This document shows, one piece after another, positions 8,445-17,926 of a stretch of 64,000 nucleotides of DNA. The DNA lies in assembly GCA_030825115.1 (NCBI GenBank), contig JAPJQL010000001.1, forward strand, positions 124,001-188,000, read 5' to 3'. A model generated the notes under the pieces. The model did not search any database. It saw only the letters and a list, made by a program, of their open reading frames with translations, and was not told where the DNA came from. The first letter of the stretch is position 1. Every line of letters starts with the position of its first letter. Source of the DNA: Lachnospiraceae bacterium (GTDB lineage: Bacteria > Bacillota > Clostridia > Lachnospirales > Lachnospiraceae). Position numbers and translations under genes: made by a program.

Positions 8445-9644
8445 ATGCAAAAAACAATCATCACCGACATTCAATGTTTTATCACAAAGCCAGACCGTCA
8501 TAACCTGATCGTTGTAAAAGTTCTAACCGACCAGGACATTTACGGACTGGGATGTGCCACATTCCAACAGCGCCCCAAAGCAGTCAAATGCATGGTAGAC
8601 GAATACCTGCGCCCGCTCCTCATCGGAAAAGACGCCAACAATATTGAAGATTTGTGGCATTTGATGATGGTCAACGCTTACTGGCGAAATGGACCGGTCA
8701 TCAACAATGCCATATCAGGGATTGATATGGCACTGTGGGATATCAAGGGAAAGCTGGCTCATATGCCGTTGTATCAGCTGTTCGGCGGAAAATCGAGGGA
8801 TGCTATCCCTGCTTATACCCACGCAGTTGCAAATACAATGGAGGAACTTTCCGAACAGATTGAGCAGATCCTGGCAAATGGTTACCGCCATATACGCTGC
8901 CAGCTTGGTTTCTACGGCGGTGCGTCCAATGAATTGAATACGCCGGACAATGCGATGGCCGGCTCTTACTATGACCAGGACCAGTATATGCAGAAAACCG
9001 TACATATGTTTAAACAGCTGCGGGAAACTTACGGAGATCGATTCCATATCCTCCATGATGTCCATGAACGGCTGTTTCCAATCCAGGCCATTCAGTTTGC
9101 CAGGGAATTAGAGAATTATAAGCCCTATTTTCTGGAAGATATTCTTCCGCCTGACCAGAATGAATGGCTGTCCCAGCTCCGCTCTCAGTGCAGTACCCCA
9201 ATTGCCACCGGTGAGCTGTTTAATAATCCAATGGAATGGAAATCCCTGATTGCAAGCCGGTCTATCGATTATCTGCGCTGCCATGTATCACAGCTGGGCG
9301 GCATTACCCCTGCCTTAAAGCTGGCCCACTTATGCCAGAACTATGGCATCCGTGTTGCCTGGCACACTCCGTCAGATATCACGCCGATCGGACTTGCAGT
9401 AAACACGCACTTGAATATCCACCTCCACAATGCAGCCATTCAGGAAAATATTGAGCTCCATGAGAATACCAAACAGACATTTCCAGGATGTATCGCCTGC
9501 AAAAACGGTTATTTTTATCCGATAGAAGCAGATGGAATCGGGGTCGATTTTGATGAGCAAACTGCTTCCAGGTATCCTTGTGCATACCGCCCGCATGAAT
9601 GGACGCAGAGCCGGATTCCTGACGGCACATTGATGACCCCTTGA
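8445..9644 (+). CDS. Enolase-superfamily dehydratase, RspA/ManD-like
   Basis: A 399-residue mandelate racemase/muconate lactonizing-type protein with the RspA/ManD architecture. The capping domain is at residues 1-120. The barrel carries the metal ligands Asp in LHDVHER, Glu in FLEDIL and Glu in ATGELF. The C-terminus ends in the typical PDGTL segment. ManD enzymes dehydrate D-mannonate or D-gluconate to 2-keto-3-deoxygluconate. This copy has WHTPSD where I remember CHGATD in active ManD enzymes. That points to the RspA-like branch, where activity is often weak or unknown, so the substrate is uncertain. It starts after AAAGGA. Confidence 0.85.
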   Translation: MQKTIITDIQCFITKPDRHNLIVVKVLTDQDIYGLGCATFQQRPKAVKCMVDEYLRPLLIGKDANNIEDLWHLMMVNAYWRNGPVINNAISGIDMALWDIKGKLAHMPLYQLFGGKSRDAIPAYTHAVANTMEELSEQIEQILANGYRHIRCQLGFYGGASNELNTPDNAMAGSYYDQDQYMQKTVHMFKQLRETYGDRFHILHDVHERLFPIQAIQFARELENYKPYFLEDILPPDQNEWLSQLRSQCSTPIATGELFNNPMEWKSLIASRSIDYLRCHVSQLGGITPALKLAHLCQNYGIRVAWHTPSDITPIGLAVNTHLNIHLHNAAIQENIELHENTKQTFPGCIACKNGYFYPIEADGIGVDFDEQTASRYPCAYRPHEWTQSRIPDGTLMTP

Positions 9645-9666
9645 TGTTTTCCCGTCCTGATACGGA

Positions 9667-9695
9667 AGGCTGGTATCCGTTTGCGATACCAGCCT
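9667..9695. terminator. hairpin between enolase-family gene and GntR gene
   Basis: A perfect 11-bp stem (AGGCTGGTATC and its complement) has a seven-base loop. It fills the gap between two convergent genes and abuts the GntR stop codon. There is no strong U-tract. Confidence 0.6.
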
Positions 9696-10415
9696 CTACG
9701 TTGTCTTATGACGAAGACCATGTAATTTTTTATTAAACGGAACAATATACGTACATTCATAATCCAGGGAAATGATATGACTATATTCAAAGACTGTCCT
9801 TTCCTTTAAAAGCCCTCTGCTTTCTATCCTCATTGCAGGCGTGTTTTTCCTGCACTGCAATAGGCCTGCCTCCCTGCTGTTTACCGTCACCGCCTTGTAG
9901 CTTGATATCGTATGGGCAATCTTATATCCCAGGCTCAAAATATGATCATAAATAGAATTTTCAATCACCTCCCGGCTCATATCCGGCACAAGGCTGCAGG
10001 GAATCCAGGAAGTCTGGAGCTGTGTGATCTGAAAATTCACGATACGGATCCTTTGGTACTCCCAAAGTTCATCGCCAGGCCGAATACTGAAAATGGAACT
10101 CAGCTCATGAGTAGCAGGTATCTTCTTCAAATAAATCATTTTAGACTCAATGTCTTCATACATTCTTTCTGTCATGGAATTCAGCATTAATGGATTTTTC
10201 AGTACAGAATTATCGATATAAATTCCAGCGCCCTGGACTGTATGGATGATTCCCATATTTTGAAGCCTGTTCAGGACAGACTGTATGGTAAATCTTGATA
10301 CATGATATGTCCCGGCAAGCTCTCTCTGAGGCGGAAGCTTGTTGTCCTTATAGTATTGCTGATACAGTTTGCTCAATAAGTCATAAAAAATAAAATCTGA
10401 TTTATATGCTCCCAT
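9696..10415 (-). CDS. GntR-family regulator (HutC/UTRA type)
   Basis: A 239-residue regulator. The N-terminal winged helix-turn-helix (about residues 8-72) includes KLPPQRELAGTYHVSRFTIQ. The UTRA ligand domain follows from about residue 85 to the end and includes LWEYQRIR and a C-terminal YECTYIVPF strand. UTRA regulators usually sense sugars or sugar phosphates and repress catabolic genes. The flanking PTS and enolase-superfamily genes are the obvious targets (inference). Confidence 0.88.
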   Translation of the reverse strand: MGAYKSDFIFYDLLSKLYQQYYKDNKLPPQRELAGTYHVSRFTIQSVLNRLQNMGIIHTVQGAGIYIDNSVLKNPLMLNSMTERMYEDIESKMIYLKKIPATHELSSIFSIRPGDELWEYQRIRIVNFQITQLQTSWIPCSLVPDMSREVIENSIYDHILSLGYKIAHTISSYKAVTVNSREAGLLQCRKNTPAMRIESRGLLKERTVFEYSHIISLDYECTYIVPFNKKLHGLRHKTT

Positions 10416-10442
10416 GCGGCACCTCTCGTGTATTTTACATAA

Positions 10443-10471
10443 ATTTTACCATACTCAAAATTTCATTTCAA
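10443..10471 (-). promoter_or_regulatory. promoter of the GntR gene
   Basis: Minus-strand TTGAAA (10466-10471) and TAAAAT (10443-10448) have a 17-base spacer. They lie directly after the ilvC terminator and about 28 bases before the start codon. Confidence 0.55.
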
Positions 10472-10475
10472 CCAT

Positions 10476-10511
10476 AGAAAAAAGGCAGAAACCACATCAT
10501 ATGGTTCTGCC
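10476..10511 (-). terminator. ilvC: rho-independent terminator of ilvC
   Basis: On the minus strand GGCAGAACCA pairs with TGGTTTCTGCC (one bulged base), followed by TTTTTTC. It is 28 bases after the ilvC stop. Confidence 0.85.
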
Positions 10512-10539
10512 CTTCTGGTATCTGCACTGTTATCCCAAC

Positions 10540-11559
10540 TTAGTTGTTGATCAGTTTTCCACTCTCGTCGTTCCAGCTGTACAGCTTCCGGATCTCCTCG
10601 CCAACCTTCTCGGAAGAATGCTCGGAAGCCAGCTTTCTCATCGCCTTAAAGTGAACCTGACGCCCTGCCGGAGACATATCAACCAGGAACTCTTTTGCAA
10701 AGGTGCCGTCCTGGATGTCGGAAAGGATCTTCTTCATCGCCTTCTTGGTATCTTCGGTGATGATCTTCGGTCCGGTCACATAATCGCCGTACTCGGCCGT
10801 GTTGGAGATGGAATATCTCATGCCGGCAAAGCCTGACTGATAGATCAGGTCAACGATCAGCTTCATCTCATGGATACACTCAAAATAAGCGTTTCTCGGA
10901 TCATAGCCAGCCTCGACCAGCGTCTCAAATCCTGCCTGCATCAGCGCGCATACGCCGCCGCAGAGAACTGCCTGCTCACCGAACAGATCGGTCTCTGTCT
11001 CGGTGCGGAATGTAGTCTCAAGAACACCTGCCCTTGCGCCGCCGATCGCCAGTGCATAGGCCAGCGCCATGTCTAACGCTTTGCCGGTGGCATCCTGCTC
11101 TACCGCTACGAGGCACGGAACGCCCTTGCCTTCCTGGTACTCGCTTCTTACGGTATGTCCCGGTCCCTTTGGAGCAATCATCGTTACGTCCACGTTCTTT
11201 GGCGGGGTGATGCAGCCAAAGTGGATATTGAAACCATGAGCGAACATCAGCATATTGCCTGCTTCCAGGTTTGGCTCGATGTCATTCTTGTACATATCGG
11301 CCTGAAGCTCGTCATTGATCAGGATCATGATGATGTCAGCCTTCTTCGCCGCCTCGGCCGCCGTGTATACTTCAAATCCCTGTGCCTCGGCCTTTGCCCA
11401 GGACTTGCTGCCCTCATACAGGCCGATGATCACGTTGCACCCGGACTCCTTCGCATTCAGCGCATGTGCATGTCCCTGGCTGCCGTAACCGATAACAGCG
11501 ATCGTCTTTCCTTCCAGCAAGGATAAATTACAGTCTTCCTGATAATAAATCTTATTCAT
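10540..11559 (-). CDS. ilvC: Ketol-acid reductoisomerase
   Basis: A 339-residue class I (short) IlvC. The N-terminal Rossmann fold has GYGSQGHAHALN at residues 24-35 for NAD(P)H. The two C-terminal knotted domains carry the metal-binding FRTETETDLFGEQAVL. It converts acetolactate or acetohydroxybutyrate to the dihydroxy acids of valine and isoleucine synthesis. AGGAGG lies seven bases before the ATG. It follows ilvN in the same direction with a 122-base gap and ends at a strong terminator. Confidence 0.96.
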   Translation of the reverse strand: MNKIYYQEDCNLSLLEGKTIAVIGYGSQGHAHALNAKESGCNVIIGLYEGSKSWAKAEAQGFEVYTAAEAAKKADIIMILINDELQADMYKNDIEPNLEAGNMLMFAHGFNIHFGCITPPKNVDVTMIAPKGPGHTVRSEYQEGKGVPCLVAVEQDATGKALDMALAYALAIGGARAGVLETTFRTETETDLFGEQAVLCGGVCALMQAGFETLVEAGYDPRNAYFECIHEMKLIVDLIYQSGFAGMRYSISNTAEYGDYVTGPKIITEDTKKAMKKILSDIQDGTFAKEFLVDMSPAGRQVHFKAMRKLASEHSSEKVGEEIRKLYSWNDESGKLINN

Positions 11560-11681
11560 GTTACTTCCTCCTCAGAATTTGGCATCTTAGATAAGTGAAA
11601 CTAAATTTATGCGAATAAGGTTCGATACCGACGACTCTCTGTCCGCCTCTGGCAGCTCCTTAGCGCTAACAAACAACAGCA

Positions 11682-12182
11682 TTATGGCAGATAACGAATA
11701 TCATCAGAACCGCGGGACAGTCCGGTCAGACCGGTTCTCGCCAGCTCCAGGATCTCATAATCTTCCAACAGGTTAATGAGCGCGTCCAGCTTGGACTGGT
11801 CGCCTGTCAGCATGACAGTCAGGGAATCCTTGCCTACATCCACGATCGAGGCCCGGAAAATATCGGAGATCGCATTGACCGCCTGACGCTCACTGGCATT
11901 CGCACGGACTTTTACCATGATCAGCTCCCGGTAGACAGAACGCCCCGGCTTCAGTTCTTTGATGTCATGCACATCCTCCAGCTTGCGGAGCTGCTTTTCA
12001 ATCTGCTCCAGGATATTCTGGTCCCCGAAGGATACCACCGTCATTCTGGAATACCGCTCATCTGCGGTGACGCCAACAGTCAGGCTCTCAATATTGTATC
12101 CACGGCGGCTGAATAAACCTGCCACCCGGCTCAGCACGCCCGAAGTGTTGTCTACTAACAATGATAACACGATTCTGTCCAT
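11682..12182 (-). CDS. ilvN: Acetolactate synthase small (regulatory) subunit
   Basis: A 166-residue IlvN/IlvH subunit. The N-terminal ACT domain starts at RIVLSLLVDNTSGVLSRVAG and includes FSRRGYNIESL. A second C-terminal ACT-like domain follows. It confers valine feedback control on the catalytic subunit, which is not in this window. The ATG at 12182 is preferred over the one at 12200 because GGTGAGGGA precedes it. It forms an operon with ilvC. The leader is far too short for a T-box. Confidence 0.93.
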   Translation of the reverse strand: MDRIVLSLLVDNTSGVLSRVAGLFSRRGYNIESLTVGVTADERYSRMTVVSFGDQNILEQIEKQLRKLEDVHDIKELKPGRSVYRELIMVKVRANASERQAVNAISDIFRASIVDVGKDSLTVMLTGDQSKLDALINLLEDYEILELARTGLTGLSRGSDDIRYLP

Positions 12183-12212
12183 TCCCTCACCCCTTCTCAT
12201 TAAGTATCTTTA

Positions 12213-12241
12213 ATGATAACAACGTTGCTATTATTTGTCAA
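12213..12241 (-). promoter_or_regulatory. promoter of ilvN-ilvC
   Basis: Minus-strand TTGACA (12236-12241) and TATCAT (12213-12218) have an exact 17-base spacer. The predicted start is about 25 bases before the ilvN ATG, so no leader regulator can fit. Confidence 0.82.
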
Positions 12242-12261
12242 CTATATAAAAGTAATGAATA

Positions 12262-15200
12262 TTATTCCTCATGGTTATAGGGATCCTGCTCCCGCTCCTG
12301 CCCCGTTTCCCGGTCGCTCATCACGCGCCGTCTCCTTCCCAGGTACCAGGCCGCAAGAAGCGCCGCCACGACGATTCCCGCCCCCAACAGATACCAGTTC
12401 CGGCTCTCTTCCAGAATGACAAAAGTCCCCTGTTCTCCCGACGCCGGAAATACAAGATAGCTGCCGTCTTTTTCTGCATGCAGCCTTACAAAGCTCCCGT
12501 CTTCCCGAAGTACGGCGACATCCAGGTCCCGCTTGTGCTCAAGTTCTCCTGCATAGACCCGGAGCCGGACCGCATCCCAGTTCTGCCCGCTTCCATCTGC
12601 GGTCTCCGGAGAAGAGAGCTGATAACGGTATCCCTGTCGGATGTCCCAGCCTTCCGGCGCCTGCCAGCTTTCCTGTGGGTCGGCTGCCTCTGTCAATAAC
12701 GCCGTCCCCGGGTAAAATGCTCCCTCTGCCAAAAGCACCGGCATCTCGCCCGCTTTCCAGTCGCTGGCAATGGCCGTCGTCCACAGACGGTACTGGGCAT
12801 AAACCCGGATGTTGCAGTTGACTCCCCTGTCCTGCCCTTTGTCTTCCCAGAAAGCATAGTAGCCTGGCCTCGCCGGGATTTCAGGGATTTTTGATGCCGG
12901 CACAGCCTCTTTGTATCTCACGTTCACCCGGCCGAGCACTTTGCCGTCTGCGATAAACTGCACCTCAAACGACCGGAACTCTTCCGGTATGTCCTGCACT
13001 GCCAACAGTTCCTCATAGCTGAGGGAGGAGGCCTGCTCCTGATACGTCACGCCGTTGATCGCGGGAAGCCCTTCCCACACAAAATAGTTGTCATGGACTT
13101 CCCCGTCTGCATCCCCCGCGACCGCGCCGCAAAATTCTCCCTCTTCTTCCGAAAAGACAGAAACCATCGCATAGTTCCCGCTGATATGTTCCCCTCTTCC
13201 GACAATGCCTCCCACATAATTTTTTCCGGTCAGTTGGCAGAGGGAGAAATTATCCCGCACCACATTGGAACTGCTGCCCGCTATCCCTCCGGCATAGCTG
13301 CCGTTAACCGTCTTTACATCCCCGTAATTGCAGTTGCCTCTCAGCGCGCCTGCGTCCGCACGGCCGACAATGCCTCCTGCATAGTCGTTGGTGGAGACGA
13401 CGTCCATCCTGTTTATGCAGCCCTGCACCACAGCCCTTGCAGTCCGGTCGATCCGAAGGGACGTATCCCCATCGATCTCCACGTCATTTTCCGGGTCGAA
13501 GCTGAGTTCCATTCCAATGATGCCGGCGATGCCTCCCACATTGCTGTCGGATTCCACCATGCCTTCATTGGTACATTTTATCACCATGCCGCTTCCGGCT
13601 TCCTCCGCCTCCTCCTCGGATACGTCGTTGATCAGGTCTTTATCCCGCTTTTCTCTCACCTCTTCAATCTCCCCGTCAATGGTATCGGAAATACGGTTGA
13701 TCTGACTGCGGATTTCCCGGATCTGGTCCTGCGTCTCGGCGTTGGCGTCCTTCAGACGGTCCGCCAGCACATCCATGCTCGCCGACGCAGCGTCGATGCG
13801 GGCAGACATATCCTCATCCGTCACCTTCAAATCGTCAAACAGCTTATCTTTATTCTCCCGGATCAGCTCTCTGGTCTCCTTTGCGCTCTCCCGGATGGAA
13901 TCGATCTGACCGTTTAAATCATCTGCCGTGTCGTTCACATCGTCGATCAGGGAGACCGGCATATCCCGCATCGTATTTTCAATCTCTTCCATCAGTTCCG
14001 CCATCTCATCCAGGATTTCCTTCGCCCTCAAAGGATCTGTGATCAGCGCGCCCTTCAGCTCTTTGCGCAGCTTTTCCAGCCGCTCCAGCTGTGAATGCAG
14101 ATCCTTTGCGTCTGAACGCGTGTTCCGGTTGGACAGCTCCAGCCCAAAATCGTCAATGTTGACGCTTAAGTTATCCAGGCAGCTATCCAGCTGTTTTGAA
14201 AATTCTTTTCCCTGGTCATAGTAATACTGCTTATTGCTCTGAAGCCCGGAGCGGACTTCCTTTAAACTGTCCCGGAAGCCTTCCGTATTGGCAACGGTAT
14301 CATTGCTGGTGTCCATCGCCGTGTCGGCAAGCGCTCCCAGCTGGTCCAGCAGCACGTCAATCTCGTTTTGCACCTTCTGGATGGTGTCCTCCTGATACCA
14401 CATCTGCACATACGGCTCAAACTGGCCCACGATCCCGCCGGTATCTTTTCTGCCCCGGACCTCACCGCTGTTGACGCACTGGGCGATCAGGCCGTTCTGG
14501 ATCCCTGCGATCCCTCCGGTGTTGTAGCCGGAATGCAGGTATCCGACAGCCGCTTCATTGCGGCTGCTGCGGATCGTGCCTGTGGATCTTCCTACGATGC
14601 CGCCGGTGTGATAAACCTTCTCCGCGTCTAAGATCGCCCCGTCTAAAGAAAGATCGGAAGAACCCGTCTCTTCACTCTCTGAAGCCTGCTCCGAGGTATT
14701 GACTTCCCCCTTGTTGAGACAGGACTCTACGATCCCCTCATTCAGCCCGGCGATGCCTCCGGTGGCATTAAGCCCCGATATGACCGCCTGGTTCGTACAG
14801 CTTTCAATCAGGCCGCCTGCCTCATTGAATCCGGCGATGCCTCCGGTATTTTCCTTTGCCTCCACTTTTCCGATAAAAGTGCAGCCCGAGATCCGTCCGC
14901 GGTTTGTTCCCGCGATTCCTCCCACATTTTTTCTGCTCCCCTCAGGGCGCACCGTCCCGCGCACCGTCAGGTTTTCAATCACGCCGGAAGGCTCTACAAA
15001 GCGGAACAGGCCAACATCCCCGCCTTTCTTGTCCAGATAAAGGCCTGATATCGTATAGCCGTTCCCCTTAAAGGTTCCTCCAAAGGACGCAGCCGGCGTA
15101 TAGCCGCTGCCCGACAGGTCGATATCCCCGGTCAGCTCAAATATCTTTCCCTCTGAATAATCGTCAAATACACAGGCTTTCGACATTTCGATCAGCGCCC

Positions 15201-15399
15201 TGGCGCTGTCGATGATGACAACTTCTTTTGTCTCAGCATCTTCCGTCTCACTGCCGCTGGTCTCTCCCTCCTTCACAGCTCCATATGCGTTCATACCTGC
15301 TGCTCCAGGAAAACCAGAAACGGCTCCCCCCAGATCCATGCCGCCGACAGCCATCATCAGGGCCAGGACCGCCGCAGCGCTTCTTTTAATCTTCTTCAT
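12262..15399 (-). CDS. Giant GLUG-repeat surface protein interrupted by a coiled coil
   Basis: A 1045-residue secreted protein with a lysine-rich signal peptide (residues 1-40). GLUG-type repeats of the pattern (T/V/A)GGI(A/V)G occur around residues 159-325 and resume around 621-765, the signature of a right-handed beta-helix surface protein. Residues 335-600 between the two halves are a charged helical coiled coil without such repeats. A beta-rich region follows, then a C-terminal membrane helix near 1003-1024 and an RRRR tail. The start overlaps the MMPL gene by 14 bases, so the two are co-translated. The function is unknown; a surface adhesin or a partner of the MMPL exporter is plausible. 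Confidence 0.75.
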   Translation of the reverse strand: MKKIKRSAAAVLALMMAVGGMDLGGAVSGFPGAAGMNAYGAVKEGETSGSETEDAETKEVVIIDSARALIEMSKACVFDDYSEGKIFELTGDIDLSGSGYTPAASFGGTFKGNGYTISGLYLDKKGGDVGLFRFVEPSGVIENLTVRGTVRPEGSRKNVGGIAGTNRGRISGCTFIGKVEAKENTGGIAGFNEAGGLIESCTNQAVISGLNATGGIAGLNEGIVESCLNKGEVNTSEQASESEETGSSDLSLDGAILDAEKVYHTGGIVGRSTGTIRSSRNEAAVGYLHSGYNTGGIAGIQNGLIAQCVNSGEVRGRKDTGGIVGQFEPYVQMWYQEDTIQKVQNEIDVLLDQLGALADTAMDTSNDTVANTEGFRDSLKEVRSGLQSNKQYYYDQGKEFSKQLDSCLDNLSVNIDDFGLELSNRNTRSDAKDLHSQLERLEKLRKELKGALITDPLRAKEILDEMAELMEEIENTMRDMPVSLIDDVNDTADDLNGQIDSIRESAKETRELIRENKDKLFDDLKVTDEDMSARIDAASASMDVLADRLKDANAETQDQIREIRSQINRISDTIDGEIEEVREKRDKDLINDVSEEEAEEAGSGMVIKCTNEGMVESDSNVGGIAGIIGMELSFDPENDVEIDGDTSLRIDRTARAVVQGCINRMDVVSTNDYAGGIVGRADAGALRGNCNYGDVKTVNGSYAGGIAGSSSNVVRDNFSLCQLTGKNYVGGIVGRGEHISGNYAMVSVFSEEEGEFCGAVAGDADGEVHDNYFVWEGLPAINGVTYQEQASSLSYEELLAVQDIPEEFRSFEVQFIADGKVLGRVNVRYKEAVPASKIPEIPARPGYYAFWEDKGQDRGVNCNIRVYAQYRLWTTAIASDWKAGEMPVLLAEGAFYPGTALLTEAADPQESWQAPEGWDIRQGYRYQLSSPETADGSGQNWDAVRLRVYAGELEHKRDLDVAVLREDGSFVRLHAEKDGSYLVFPASGEQGTFVILEESRNWYLLGAGIVVAALLAAWYLGRRRRVMSDRETGQEREQDPYNHEE

Positions 15400-17872
15400 C
15401 GACGTTCCCCTCCTCTCTCATCTGGACAGACGACGCATTTTTTATCAGCGCATTGATCTCCCCGTCCACTGTACCGGAGATCCTGCCCTCAACCTCACCG
15501 GAAATATATCCTTTTACATAACCGTCGATCCTCACCTTGCCATTTCTCAGCTTCCGGTTATCCTCCTCAGGTCTATGGATCGTAAACGCCGTCTTTTCAA
15601 TCAGCCAGTCGCCGATCAGAAGGATCTGGGGCAGCACCGTCATAACCAGTATAATGGAGATCAGTGTTCCCCGCCCCAGCGTACTGCCCAGCGATGCAAT
15701 CGTCGCGTTGGAAGTGGACTGGCCGATGACAAAGCCTGCGCAGGTCAGGATGGAGCCGGATGTCACGATCGTGGGGAACGCCTGATTCAGCGTCTCCACC
15801 ACCGCATCCTTCCGGTCCATAAAGCTGCGAAGTTCCATATAACGGCTGGTGATAACGATCGCATAATCGATCGTTGCGCCCATCTGGATCGCACTTACGA
15901 TCAGGTAACTCAGGAAAAACATCGTCGAATCCGTCAGCGGCGGCACGGAAAAGTTAATCCAGATACTTCCCTGGATCGTCAGTACCAGCATAAACGGAAG
16001 TCCGGCCGACTGGAACGTGAACAGCAGGATGATTCCCACAAACAAGGCGGTGATGACGCTGATCTTCACGTTGTCGTTCAGGAAGGATTTGCTCAGATCA
16101 TAATCGCTGGTGGAATCCCCGACCACATAGACCTCGTCATAATAGCGCCCGGCTTCCTCCCGGATATCATCGATGATCTGGAAGGTATCTTTCCCCTCCA
16201 CCGGACCGGTCAGGGCAAATATCATGCGGGAATAGTTCTCCCCTTCCATCTGAAGCTGCGCGTCGCGGATCTGCTCGTACAGATCGTCGATGGTATCCGA
16301 CAGATCGTCCTCCAGATTCAGCGCCCCCTTCTCCTTCTGATCATAGAGAAAGGTCACGGTACTGATGATTGGTATCTTATAATCGTCGATACTTCCCATA
16401 AACGCCGCATACTCCCCTTTGTCGATGGCGTACGCCCGGTACAACAGCCGCACCAGGTCGATATCCACATCCGCCACCTCCGAGAGCTGCCGCGGATTCA
16501 AAGAATCGGTCAGCACATAGCCGTTGTCCTCATCGATCTCCACGTTAGAAAGCCCCAGCGCATAATCCACCCGGTCGATGCCTTCCAGATGGGCAAGGAT
16601 AGCCGCCTCTTTTTTATAATCCCCTTTGGGGACGATGACCGCCATCACATTGCTGGTGCCAAAATTCGCCTCGATCTTCTCCCTCGCAATCACATACTCC
16701 GTCTTTTTCCTGGAGACGATGGAGTTATTGTCATACACATAGGTACACTTGGCAGAGAGGTAACAGCCGACCGCCAGCACGACCAGAAATACAGGCACCA
16801 GAAGATACCGGGTCCTGATGACAAACGTCCCCCATGCACGGATCGACGGCACAAAATTCCGGTGGCGCGTCTTATCGATCAGCCTGGAAAACATGACGAT
16901 CAGAGCAGGCATGAACAAAAACACCGTGAGCAGGCTGATGATGATCGCCTTTGTCAGGACCTGCCCCAGATCCAGACCGATCTTAAACTGCATGAGCATC
17001 AGCGCGATCAGTCCCGATACCGTGGTAAGGCTGCTGGAAGAAATCTCCGGGATCGCCTTGCTGAGCGCCCGGATGATGGCCTCCCTCGTCTCCTTTGTCT
17101 CCCGCTCCTCCATAAACCGGTGACAGAGAATGATCGCATAGTCGATCCCAAGGGCAAGCTGGAGGATCGTGCCAACCGCATTGGTCACAAAAGAGATCTC
17201 CCCGAACCAGTAATTCGTCCCCATATTCAGGATTGCCGCCATGCCAAACACCATCAAAAAAATCACAACTTCGATATAAGTCTTTGAGGTAAACAAAAGA
17301 ACGCCGACGATGATGATGATGACCACCACCATGATCTGGCTGATGTCATTTTGCAGGTCTGCGGAGTCATCCTTTCCCACCGTGGAATAGACATAGGTAT
17401 CATAGGGGTTCAGATAATCCCGGATTTCAAGCATCGCATTCTGCGCAGTCTCCGAATCCTCTTCTCCGTCAAACGTGATATTGTAGAGAGCCGCTGCATT
17501 TTTATAGGAGTCCTCCAGATCCGACTCGCTGTATGTATCGTCATCCCGGTCATAGAATTTGACCTCTGTCACGCCTTTTATGCCTTCCATATGGCGGGCC
17601 AGCTCCAGCGCCTTGTCATACGTCACGTTGGTGACCATCACCTTTGCCGTGCCGAACGTGATAAATTCGTCCTCCATGATCGTCAGTCCCTGCCTTGTCT
17701 CCGTGGAATCCGGCAGATACGTCGTCAGGTCATCATTGACTTTTACCTTGCTTACCGAAAGCGCACAATAGATGCCCGCAAGCACAAACAGAATCAAAAA
17801 CGCCTTCCTCTTATCCACGATGAAGGTGGCGATCCTGACCATAATGTTATTGGATTTCTTTTCTTCGCTCAT
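15386..17872 (-). CDS. MMPL/RND-superfamily transporter with a C-terminal GxVx repeat tail
   Basis: An 828-residue membrane protein with two MMPL halves. Each half has one N-terminal helix, a large extracytoplasmic loop (about residues 45-175 and 395-595) and five clustered helices. The proton-relay-like motifs LGIDYAII and GATIDYAIV lie in equivalent helices. MMPL proteins export lipids or other hydrophobic compounds in exchange for protons. The tail after the last helix has six consecutive tetrads G-x-(V/I)-x, reminiscent of a small beta-helix. The substrate is unknown. The next gene overlaps it and encodes a membrane-anchored repeat protein, a likely partner. Confidence 0.85.
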   Translation of the reverse strand: MSEEKKSNNIMVRIATFIVDKRKAFLILFVLAGIYCALSVSKVKVNDDLTTYLPDSTETRQGLTIMEDEFITFGTAKVMVTNVTYDKALELARHMEGIKGVTEVKFYDRDDDTYSESDLEDSYKNAAALYNITFDGEEDSETAQNAMLEIRDYLNPYDTYVYSTVGKDDSADLQNDISQIMVVVIIIIVGVLLFTSKTYIEVVIFLMVFGMAAILNMGTNYWFGEISFVTNAVGTILQLALGIDYAIILCHRFMEERETKETREAIIRALSKAIPEISSSSLTTVSGLIALMLMQFKIGLDLGQVLTKAIIISLLTVFLFMPALIVMFSRLIDKTRHRNFVPSIRAWGTFVIRTRYLLVPVFLVVLAVGCYLSAKCTYVYDNNSIVSRKKTEYVIAREKIEANFGTSNVMAVIVPKGDYKKEAAILAHLEGIDRVDYALGLSNVEIDEDNGYVLTDSLNPRQLSEVADVDIDLVRLLYRAYAIDKGEYAAFMGSIDDYKIPIISTVTFLYDQKEKGALNLEDDLSDTIDDLYEQIRDAQLQMEGENYSRMIFALTGPVEGKDTFQIIDDIREEAGRYYDEVYVVGDSTSDYDLSKSFLNDNVKISVITALFVGIILLFTFQSAGLPFMLVLTIQGSIWINFSVPPLTDSTMFFLSYLIVSAIQMGATIDYAIVITSRYMELRSFMDRKDAVVETLNQAFPTIVTSGSILTCAGFVIGQSTSNATIASLGSTLGRGTLISIILVMTVLPQILLIGDWLIEKTAFTIHRPEEDNRKLRNGKVRIDGYVKGYISGEVEGRISGTVDGEINALIKNASSVQMREEGNVDEED

Positions 17873-17926
17873 CCTTTTTCAAGTCCTCTCCCATCTGTTC
17901 TTTTCTGTCTCTTACATTCCCTGTCT

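Noticed and set aside
12183..12261. T-box or other amino-acid riboswitch upstream of ilvN
   Set aside because: The promoter is only about 25 bases from the start codon, so no leader can form.
15212..17287. 691-codon open frame on the plus strand
   Set aside because: It is antisense to the MMPL and GLUG genes, is rich in His, Arg and Gln, has no ribosome site and no recognisable domain; it is a shadow frame.
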